Below, piece by piece: positions 56,743 to 64,000 of a DNA stretch of 64,000 nt. Origin of the DNA: Anastrepha obliqua (taxonomy: Eukaryota > Arthropoda > Insecta > Diptera > Tephritidae). The stretch spans positions 17,422,044 to 17,486,043 of the forward strand of contig NC_072897.1 in assembly GCF_027943255.1 (NCBI RefSeq), read 5' to 3'. The stretch's first letter is position 1; each line of letters begins with the position of its first letter. The position numbers were made by a program, and so were the translations under genes. A model generated the notes under the pieces. The model searched no databases, was not told the origin of the DNA, and saw nothing but the letters and a program-made list of their open reading frames with translations.

Positions 56743-57083
56743 TACCAGTTTTTTAAGGAGTGCTTTAAGATGAGCCGGGAATCCTTTGCCTTTTTATATA
56801 TATAAAGTCACCTGCATTGCAAAAATTAATACAACGTGTAGGAAATGCATCCCTTTAGACAAACATATCGCGATTGCTTTATGTGCACTTGGTTCCTCTG
56901 TTGAATACATGACGATCGGCAGACTGTTCGTAGTATCAAAAGGAAGCGTATGCAATATTTCAGCGGTCTGGGAAAAACTCGCTCCTAAGTATTTACCCAG
57001 CAGATTTCTTACCCAAGAGGAAATTGAAGAATGCATTAAGGGTTTTGACAAAATTGGGTTTCCACAATGTTTGGATGCTATCG
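56743..57083 (+). pseudogene. PIF/Harbinger transposase relic, 5' exon part
   Basis: FFKECFKMSRESFAFLY, then a TAA and frame change into the frame 56786-57106. That frame reads IPLDKHIAIALCALGSSVEY, TIGRLFVVSKGSVCNI, LAPKYLPS and GFPQCLDAIG, the N-terminal half of a HARBI1-like nuclease up to the conserved GxxDG-type motif. At 57083/57084 it meets GGTAAGTG, a strong splice donor. TTTCTTGCAG at 56731-56740 is a possible acceptor for this exon. Confidence 0.78.
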
Positions 57084-57184
57084 GTAAGTGTGTATATTTT
57101 AATTAGTGCCCAAAGATCTCATATAACTAAGTTTAATTAACGTTAGATTAATGCCATATTGAAATACGACCTTCAGCCGTGATG

Positions 57185-57192
57185 CTGTAGAC
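57185..57192. repeat. hAT left target site duplication
   Basis: CTGTAGAC, repeated exactly at 59533-59540. The 8-bp length is the hAT superfamily standard. Confidence 0.95.
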
Positions 57193-57214
57193 CAGTGGTC
57201 GCCAACCCGTCGAT

Positions 57215-57236
57215 CGCGAGCTACCGGTAGCTCGCG
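57215..57236. repeat. 22-bp perfect palindrome, hAT subterminal
   Basis: The 22 bases from CGCGAGCTACC to its exact complement are self-complementary with no loop, 8 bp inside the left TIR. hAT transposases bind short subterminal motifs, so this may be a transposase site; that role is inference. Confidence 0.85.
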
Positions 57237-57431
57237 CTGCTCTCGTTGCAAAAAATCCAAAAGTCTGAAAATCATACGAGTATTAGCAAATTTCAGAAAT
57301 TTTCATAATAAATAGATAAACAGCGGCAACACTGCGGTAAGCGATTTCGCGCCGACAAACACGACGCGAAGTCGCGTCTCCGTTCTAGGATCGGCTGGAA
57401 CCGATTAACGTGTTCGAGAATTTTTTGGCTT

Positions 57432-57468
57432 TATATATACGCAATGCACGTCGACATTGCGCTCAGTT
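57432..57468 (+). promoter_or_regulatory. hAT core promoter: TATA box and arthropod initiator
   Basis: TATATA begins at 57432, and TCAGTT (arthropod Inr) at 57463-57468 places the presumed +1 A at 57465, 33 bp downstream of the TATA box. The transposase ATG follows at 57530. Confidence 0.55.
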
Positions 57469-57529
57469 TAATACTGAACGGCATTATCAACGTTCTGCGT
57501 GCAGCGGTTGCGTTAGAGTTTGAAACATT

Positions 57530-59233
57530 ATGGCAAGCAGTAGTAAGAAGGCGAAGACATACCATTTCCATTCGGAATGGGAAGAACAATACTTCTTTAC
57601 AGAAGTTAAAGGCAGAAGTGTTTGTTTGTTATGTAATACATCTGTGTCAGTTCCTAAATAAGGAAATATTGAGAGGCATCATAAAACTGTACATTCGAAT
57701 TTTGAGAAAGCATTCCCGTTAAATTCTGCCACCAGAAAAGGAAAACTGAAACATTTAAAAATCCAGTTAATTGGACAACAGTCAATATTTTTTAAAACAA
57801 TTGGCAAAAATAAGGCTGCAACTGAAGCATCTTATCGTGTTTCCCAGATAATTGCACAAAAGAAAAAACCTTATGAAGACGGGGAAATCATAAAACAAGC
57901 ATTTTTGGCAGCTGCAGATTCTTTATTCGCCAACTTTAGAAATAAAGACGAAATAGTGTCTGCTATAAAATCTATGCAACTTTCTGCTAATACAGTGATG
58001 AGGCGAGTAGAAGTAATCAGCAATGATATTTTTTTACAGTTAAGAAGTGACTTAGATAACTGTATTTATTTTTCCGTGCAACTGGATGAATCAACAGATG
58101 TAGTTGACACCTCACAGATGACCATATTTGTCAGGATGGCTTTTAGTGATTTTACAATCAAAGAAGATCTTTTGAAGTTTATTCCACTCAAAGGACATAC
58201 TACTGGGCTAGAGCTGTTTTCTCATTTAAAAAGTCTCATCTCTTCTGAGAAAATTCCAATATCAAAAATGGTAGGCCTGACAACTGACGATGCTCCAGGT
58301 ATGGTGGGTTGTGATAAGGGGCTCGTGGCGCTATGTCATAAGGATGAAAGTTTTCCACAATTTCTTATTTACCACTGTATTATACATCAGCAAGCATTAT
58401 GTGGATATTTCCTAAACTTGAACAACGTTATGAAACTGGTGGTGAAAATTGTGAACAAGATTAGAGCTCAAGCGTTACAAAGAAGATTATTTAAAACCTT
58501 GGCTGATGAAATTGACTGTCAATACGGAGAGCTACTTCTTCACTCTGAAGTGCGATGGTTAAGCAGAGGAAGAGTGCTCAAACGTTTCAATGATGTCCTG
58601 CCTGCTGTACTCCAATTTTTAAAAGAACGCGATGAACCGATTCCAGAACTGGAAGATTCGACTTGGCTCAGAGATTTTGGTTTTCTTGTGGACATTACAG
58701 AGAAATTAAATGAGCTTATCTTGCAGCTTCAAGGCAGGGATAAAGAATTAGCGGAAATGATTTCTGATATAAATGCATTTATTACAAAACTTGAATTTTG
58801 GGAACAAAACCTAAAAAACCGCGATACTAAGCATTTTCCTATTCTTTCCGAAAAGATATCCAAAAAACTATTAGAGCCCTATGACAGTAACTATCATATG
58901 GAAATAGTTTCTAACTTGAAGGAAAACTTCAAAAATCGTTTCAAGGATTTCAGCAAAATTGCTTTAGTGACGCAATTTGTTGTTTCACCCGTCATGGACT
59001 TTGATATACAACAGTTTGCAACTTGTGTTATGAACAACTTTGGCGAAGACATTGCTGGTGTGTCAGAAATGGAACTGATTGCTTTTCAAAGTGACATGAC
59101 TTTAAAATCTTTAGGTTCAAATACAAAATGTATATGGACTTTAGTAAGTAAAGATAAGTATTCAGTTTTATTATTTATTATAAATACCGCAATCGGCTTA
59201 CAGATATACATTTGGATAACTGTATTCGAATGA
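57530..59233 (+). pseudogene. hAT transposase, BED-finger type, nonsense and C-terminal loss
   Basis: The frame opens at ATG 57530 and has TAA at 57659 (codon 44, probably from AAA). It is then open for the rest of its 568 codons, with the downstream part translatable from 57905. Residues 30-55 form a BED-type zinc finger (CLLCN ... ERHHKTVH) broken by the stop. The catalytic core shows QLDESTDVVDTSQ (first Asp), LTTDDAPGMVG (second Asp), YHCIIHQQALCG (Cys/His motif) and SEVRWLSRGRVLKRF. It belongs to the hAT lineage that gave rise to vertebrate FAM200/GTF2IRD2-like genes. The end (KYSVLLFIINTAIG...) replaces the expected C-terminal dimerisation segment, so the third catalytic residue is missing. 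Confidence 0.88.
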
Positions 59234-59532
59234 CTGTATCAAATTATACTACAAATATTAAAAAAATTATCGATGAGTCAGAATGTCAACCTTCTCATTA
59301 AATATGCTCTTTTTATCTGCCCATATTTTATTTATATAATAATGTACTATTACTGTTTTGTTGTTTTTTTAAGTCGCTTGTGATTTGCCATTATAACTGC
59401 AAAAAATTTTGTTACGATTGATACGTGTGAACATGGATGTAGTTATGCATAAGTGTAAGCACTATAAGTCATAAGTTTATTATATATAGAACGTATATTA
59501 GCTCAACACATTGAAAAGGTTGGCGACCACTG

Positions 59533-59540
59533 CTGTAGAC
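59533..59540. repeat. hAT right target site duplication
   Basis: CTGTAGAC immediately after the right TIR. Confidence 0.95.
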
Positions 59541-59596
59541 TATTATAACTATATGTGTTGGTACTCAATGGTTTTACTAACCCTCGTTGACTGCAG

Positions 59597-60082
59597 GTGA
59601 ACTGTTTATATTGCATATGCGTTGGATGAAAATAGTGATCTTAATTTTTCATAGGTATAGGTTTATGTGTATAAATTTGAGGGCACCCGGCAGCTGCAAT
59701 GATTCTCAAATTTTCGAGCAGTCTTTATTTTAGTAAGTTCTTCAAAGCCCTCCCTCGCTAGAATACGAAGCCAATGTTTGGCACAAATGTCCCAGCATTT
59801 CATTTCACAGAAATTCTCATGAAGCCTTACCCTTACGTGCCAGGATGCAACGAAAAGATTTTTAATTACCAACTTTCCAAGTCTAGGAGAGTAGTAGAAA
59901 AAGCTTTTGGTGACTTGAAAGCAAGGTTTAGGGAGAGAATTGATAAAGGCATTGATAATGATATCAAAAATTCAACGTCGATAATAGAATGTTGCTATGC
60001 CTGCACAATAATGATAACATTAATAACAAATGAATCCAAAGCCAAACAAATTTCGAATTCGCAAATGAACGAGAGTACCTAG
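59597..60082 (+). pseudogene. PIF/Harbinger transposase relic, 3' part
   Basis: After the putative acceptor, one frame reads HRYRFMCINLRAPGSCNDSQIFEQSLF then TAG, matching the Harbinger core around the second catalytic Asp. After a frame change the frame 59774-60082 gives VPAFHFTEILMKPYP, EKIFNYQLSKSRRVVEKAFGDLKARFR and STSIIECC, the conserved C-terminal part with the Glu (RRVVEKAFG). The segment around the first catalytic Asp is deleted between the two parts. Inactive. Confidence 0.78.
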
Positions 60083-60440
60083 AACCGTCTTACTACACTC
60101 AAGACCACAACTTCAGCGCAGAACATTTTAGAGAATCAATTGCTTCGTTTTTACCTTGCTTTAAAATTTCATTTATTTCATATTTTTCTTTTTAAATTCA
60201 TTTTTTTTTTAATTAATTAGACCTACTCAAAGTATCCGTCAATCCAGACTCTGGCAACATTATAATAGAATAAAATAATATAAAATTGAATTTGATAAAT
60301 TAAAGTTAATATAATAAATTAGTAATGGTTAATTAAGTAGCTAATAGAAATATTGTTTATAATTTTAAATAATGGAAATTAAATGAATAAATATGTAAAT
60401 GTAAATTATATTTAAGCTTAAGTTATTTTTCTATGTAAGT
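60083..60440. other. No gene recognised
   Basis: AT-rich sequence after the Harbinger relic, probably its 3' flank. No TIR could be located. Confidence 0.5.
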
Positions 60441-60449
60441 AGCCGAACG

Positions 60450-60496
60450 TTGGTTCAAATCTCAGTGAAAGACCCAAAACGGGTGTACGCGCCAAT

Positions 60497-60540
<44 letters not shown>
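60450..60540 (+). mobile_element. SINE with large internal deletion, TA tail
   Basis: B box GGTTCAAATCT at 60452-60462 is followed after a few bases by ACGGGTGTACGCGCCAATTA, the 3' end of the array SINE, then a TA tract at about 60498-60538. The whole body between is missing. It independently confirms the family head and tail. Confidence 0.7.
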
Positions 60541-60541
<1 letters not shown>

Positions 60542-60890
60542 TACTGTTTCTCGCATTCGCTACCTTCTTTACCTTTCTCTATTTACTTTCGATCATTGAC
60601 TCTATTTCTACAGCTATACTTTCCGTTCTTCTTATTTCTATTTACTTAACTATCATACTTATATACCTATACTCTCTCTAACTATCCACTTACTGTTCTT
60701 TCGTTTCCGCTATTTCTTTAATATTAGTTTTAAGAAGTAATATAAGGGTAGAACGTAATAAAGAATTTCACTTTTGAATTGTTAATCGGACGAGTGCGGT
60801 GTTATTTTTTAATTTCGCTTCCACAGGCAATATTCGTTTTATTCCGCGCTTCCCTAAGTGCGAAAGTGAGTGACAAACGTGAAAATATAA
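60541..60890. other. No gene recognised; pyrimidine-rich block
   Basis: 60541-60720 is strikingly CT/T-rich. 60721-60890 resembles an LTR or leader (AATAAAG near 60760) but no PBS, PPT or LTR pair was found. Confidence 0.4.
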
Positions 60891-61433
60891 TCTATACTAT
60901 AGAGGTGAGTGTCTGTAAGTTGTCCGCGCATCACTACGAAACGACCACACCAAATGACGTATACATTTTTATACATTCATATTTTCACCCACTGAAGGTT
61001 ATAGGCATGTTTTTATGATGGAACTCCCTTCCCACGGCCCCCAGGCCGCGCCACCACTCTCATTCGACACTAATAATCGAATATTTGCTTAAATTTAATC
61101 TAAAAAATCTTAGTTTTTCCTATTTCCCACTATTTATAGCACACTCTAGACTTCATAATCCGCATAAGCTGTTCAACTATGACCCAAATGCAAAGTTCAA
61201 AAACAGTTTGAGATATAAAATTAATAAAAATAATTTTGCTTTATATTCTTCTGATTGGTTGTTTTGATTTTATTCAACGAGGCAACGCAAGGGATGGCGG
61301 GTATTGCAATATTATGGTTATTAATAAAAAAATATTTTCTATGAAATTATTGTTTGTAATTCTTTTATATACATACATATGCTAAATCCCTCAAAACTAC
61401 TCCTACGCGAGCGGGGCCGCGGGTTAAAGCTAG
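60891..61433 (+). mobile_element. Non-autonomous Helitron, 543 bp
   Basis: Begins TCTATACTATAGAGGTGAGT and ends with a GC-rich hairpin (CGCGAGCGGGGCCGCG), spacer and CTAG, inserted between A (60890) and T (61434), the Helitron rule. There is no Rep/helicase coding. The short frame at 61085-61267 has no similarity I recognise. Its 3' end matches the Helitron terminus of every array unit. Confidence 0.8.
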
Positions 61434-61974
61434 TAACAATATAAAATAAAAATAAATACTAAGTCGCGAACATAATTTGTGAACCTAAATATTTAAATAA
61501 ATACGGAAATTATTTCCACAAATCATCAAACATATAACAGAGCATAAGTGCTAACATAGTGCAAAAAGAATATTGCCTGCGCGGTCAGTTGACAAAAAGC
61601 CGTCTCGCAAAACAAAAAATGAAAAAAACAGACAAACAAATACAATAATAAATTAGTACAAGTATAAACATATGCATATGTATATATAAACAAAAACAAG
61701 CGGTGCAATAAAGTGCAGTGACAGTAAGACCCCAAAAAAGAAAACAAGAAATATATCTATAAAAAGAAAAATAGTTTGAAATATAAATAAAATATTTATA
61801 TACTTAAAATATATATGTAACAAAATATTTATATACACAACAAAAAAAATAAAAATTAAAGCATAGAACATCGTTACGACGGGGAGTGAAAGTGGAGTTG
61901 TACTTCAAACTCACCGGTTCATCAACCATCACCAAAAATATCCACCGTTACATAGGTCATCGAGGAAAAAAGGA
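61434..61974. other. A-rich leader-like sequence, no gene
   Basis: Strong A bias on the plus strand (long AAATAAA, ACAAAAAC stretches). Could be the 5' UTR of the small ORF at 61975. Minus-strand frames here are low-complexity and were not called. Confidence 0.4.
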
Positions 61975-62064
61975 ATGACCTGCAACTGCGTGGCCTGCCA
62001 AAGGGAAGTAGAAGCTGGAAACAAACCAGTTCATGATGAACAGGTACTGAGTGCGAAAAATTGA
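61975..62064 (+). pseudogene. Small Cys-rich ORF, PHD-finger-like start of a retroelement ORF1
   Basis: 29 codons beginning MTCNCVACQREVEAGN (C-x-C-x2-C) then TGA. It resembles the start of PHD-finger ORF1 proteins of insect LINEs, but only the first Cys pairs remain. Weak call. Confidence 0.3.
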
Positions 62065-62633
62065 AGCAAGAAATTGGCCTTGTGATTGACCGAGATTATT
62101 ACGGTTGCTAATAATCGTTCACAGGTTACAAGGGCTTCAATTATTGGCCTCTCATGTATCCATTTCGTATTATATATATATATACATATATACTTATATA
62201 TACTGCTTATACATATACATATACCGCCTAGGAAGTGAAGGATACAGTGGGACCCGAGGTAGATGAATTTGCGAGTTCTCTTTTTCGGTTTATTTCCGGA
62301 ATTTTTTCAAAAAATCAAACGAAATTGCGGTTTCTTAATCAGCCGTAATATTTTTAATATATTTCAAAAAAAATAAATACATTTTTTCGACAATACAAAT
62401 TTTGTTTGAGCAAAGACTCAATTGTTCGCTGTTTATTTTCGTTCTCGTTTTCGTTGGTTCTGTTCAAGTTTCAGCTGTTATATATTTCAGTATTTATCGC
62501 TTTCGTTTTTGTGCTGACAAAGTTCCAGAACCGTTTTTGTTTTACAAAAGCCCCAGTCTAAAGCAGCGAACATCAATCTCAAAACATGAGCAAGCCAAAG
62601 TAGATTATTTCAAGTCTCTATCCAAATAGGGAG
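62065..62633. other. Possible LTR/leader of the BEL-like fragment
   Basis: A TA-rich microsatellite lies at 62173-62225 and T-rich DNA follows. The frame 62402-62629 precedes the gag start by 4 bp but shows no domain. No LTR pair was found. Confidence 0.35.
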
Positions 62634-62892
62634 ATGATGGACTCAAAGTCTTTAAAGCGCCAGAGAACTGTTGCAAAAAACAGCATACTTCGCATAAAAA
62701 CGGGTCTCCTTGAAAAGACCATGTCGCTAGATCCAATCGAATTGGAGTGCCGACTCGACATATTGAACTCCCACAGTGAAAAACTCATGAAGTGTCAGTC
62801 GAAAATTGAGGAAATCGGCGAAGGGGACATTGCCCGTGGAGAGTTAGAAGACTTAATTGTAGAAACAAACGACTACCAAAACTGTCGTTACC
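62634..62892 (+). pseudogene. BEL/Pao-like gag N-terminal fragment
   Basis: From ATG 62634: SLKRQRTVAKNSILRIKTGLL, then IELECRLDILNSHSEKLMKCQSKIEE, an alpha-helical pattern typical of BEL/Pao Gag N-termini (DUF1759-like). It ends where unrelated repeat sequence starts at about 62893. The frame runs on to 62945 by chance. Confidence 0.55.
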
Positions 62893-63220
62893 CAAATTCA
62901 AAGGAGAATAGGTTAGGTGAGGTTTGGCAGCCGCATCGCACATAGAGACAACGATGCCACTTAGACCACGAAATGGGTCCGTGGTGAGCCACGGGGGCTG
63001 GGCTATATTCCCCTCTCCATAATGAACCATCCTGGGCCTTTGACAAAGCGTGAAAGGTTTTTGATACCTAAAGTGTATAGATTATCTGTCATATATTCGA
63101 CAGAAATCATGCGGGTAAACGCCTAATCTCCTTGCATGATTTCCTATGAGACAATGTCCTGTGAGGGCCCCTACTAAATTCTTGATTTGAAGTCTACTCA
63201 GTTTTATAATACTCTTTGAC
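62893..63220 (-). repeat. Repeat-like segment with GGTTAGGTGAGG edge
   Basis: Non-coding. The left edge GGTTAGGTGAGG reads on the minus strand as CCTCACCTAACC, like a LINE or SINE 3' tail repeat, so a minus-oriented element end is possible. Not identified. Confidence 0.3.
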
Positions 63221-64000
63221 AGACGGCGCCTTGGCGCCTTCCCCGACATTGAGGGGGATTTTAATAACGTTCTCCCGGAGGCAATCACTAAATCTGTGGG
63301 CAGGCTGGGGGTTGGAGCCGACCATTACAGGCTCATCTACAAAATGCTTAGCGACAGAACGGTCGTGGCAGAGTGGGGTGGCGTCTCTTTCCGCCGGTAG
63401 GTGAGCAGGGGCACGCCACAAGGCGCTGTTTTCTCACCATTTCTCCGTATCATTGTTATCAATGACTTGCTGGAGGAGCTGGTGAGGAGGGGCTGTAGGG
63501 TGATTGCCTACGCGGATGATGTGGTATTAATTGTTAGAGGAAAGTTTATAGATACCCTGTACGATTTAATGCGGGGATATCTGAACATAATTGTTCGATG
63601 GACAGCAGACTGCGGCTTATCGGTGAAACCTCTTAAGACGGAGCTCGTCCTTTTCACGGGGAAATATAAAGTACCCAAAGCTCAATTCCCCTCGTCGGCG
63701 CTCCGTTGGTGCTTTCTGAAAAGGTGAAGTACCTAGGTCTAATCCTTGACAGTAAGCTAACGTGGAAGCCCAACATTGAGGAGAGAGTAAGGAAGGCAAC
63801 AATCGCCTTGTATGGATGCAAGGGCACAATTGGCAAAAGATGGGGGCTCTCGACTAGAGTTGTATTTTGGCTCTATAATACCAAAATAAAGCCAATCCTG
63901 TTATATGGAGTCGTTGTCTTGTGGAACTCACTGGAGAAGACGACATCAGTTAAAAAGCTAGAGAGAGTTCAGAGGCCTGCACTCATTGGAATCAGTGGGC
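63221..64000 (+). pseudogene. LOA/R1-type LINE RT fragment (element E), runs off window
   Basis: Begins within RT motif A (FPDIEGDFNNV) and continues with YKMLSDRTVVAEW, an in-frame TAG at 63398-63400, GTPQGAVFSPFL, AYADDVVLIV (YADD) and LSVKPLKTELVLF. After a frameshift near 63715 it reads VKYLGLILDSKLTWKPNIEERVRKATIALYGC (quoted in part: KYLGLILDSKLTW) and IKPILLYGVVVLWN. It is closest in motif style to LINE C. The downstream end is outside the window. Confidence 0.85.

Larger units (their letters stand above)
57193..59532 (+). mobile_element. hAT DNA transposon, 2340 bp, complete ends
   Basis: Perfect 15-bp terminal inverted repeats CAGTGGTCGCCAACC (57193-57207 and reverse complement 59518-59532), 8-bp TSD, a subterminal palindrome, a core promoter and one transposase gene. 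The transposase has a nonsense codon and lacks its C-terminal dimerisation region, so the copy is non-autonomous. It is a candidate to be mobilised by a related active hAT. Confidence 0.95.
57084..59596 (+). other. Putative Harbinger intron hosting the hAT element
   Basis: Donor GGTAAGTG at 57083. Branch-point-like TACTAAC at about 59575-59581 and acceptor GACTGCAG ending 59596. Splicing joins phase 1 and gives AIG-GELF, with the conserved IDG region lost. Without the hAT insertion (2340 + 8 bp) the intron would be about 165 bp. Confidence 0.5.

Noticed and set aside
57444..57722. Protein-coding ORF at the hAT 5' end
   Set aside because: It overlaps the promoter and the BED-finger coding region in another frame. 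The real frame starts at 57530.
61526..61871. Minus-strand Phe/Tyr/Ile-rich membrane-like ORFs
   Set aside because: Translation of an A-rich low-complexity plus strand. No recognisable protein.
62785..63421. Minus- and plus-strand ORFs between the BEL-like and RT fragments
   Set aside because: They cross element borders or lie antisense to the RT frame. No domain.

Overview
Eukaryotic, almost certainly insect, heterochromatin-like DNA made of nested transposable elements. No host gene, rRNA, functional tRNA or CRISPR array was found. The mix (LOA/R1/I-type and Jockey-type LINEs, Tc1/mariner, hAT, PIF/Harbinger, Helitron, copia and BEL/Pao relics, tRNA-derived SINEs with TA tails) suggests a higher dipteran. 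The SINE resembles sequences I associate with tephritid fruit flies; that identification is from memory and not proven here.

Region 1 (1-52511) is a head-to-tail tandem array with a period of about 8.4 kb. Five full units and one partial unit (U0 to U5) are visible. Each unit boundary is the same chimeric junction (10472, 18844, 27208, 35395, 43770), where a truncated minus-strand LINE (element B: end of the endonuclease plus reverse transcriptase, RT) is fused to another minus-strand LINE (element A). Left to right, each unit holds: element B, a Helitron-type 3' terminus, a minus-strand SINE, a mariner relic, a minus-strand Jockey-type fragment, a plus-strand SINE with a TA tract, a second mariner-like relic, AT-rich DNA, and element A (RNase H, then RT). 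At 52511 element A continues into its own endonuclease and ORF1, which shows the ancestral right-hand state. The left end of the array lies outside the window. The units differ by diagnostic point changes and indels that are shared in conflicting combinations, as expected from unequal exchange or gene conversion. U0 also carries a separate plus-strand LINE (element C) with a 10-bp target site duplication. U5 carries a direct duplication with a 411-bp offset.

Region 2 (52512-55490) is the native 5' half of element A (endonuclease and ORF1, minus strand), lying head to head with a 5'-truncated plus-strand Jockey-type LINE.

Region 3 (55491-64000) is a transposon patchwork: a tRNA-like SINE, a copia gag relic, and a PIF/Harbinger transposase relic. 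A structurally complete 2340-bp hAT element (15-bp perfect TIRs, 8-bp TSD, 22-bp subterminal palindrome, TATA plus initiator) has inserted in that relic's putative intron. It is followed by an internally deleted SINE, a 543-bp non-autonomous Helitron, a small Cys-rich ORF, a BEL/Pao-like gag fragment and an RT fragment that runs off the window.

Nothing here looks like an intact autonomous element. The array is the main novelty: a multi-element chimera, already defective, amplified as DNA rather than by retrotransposition.
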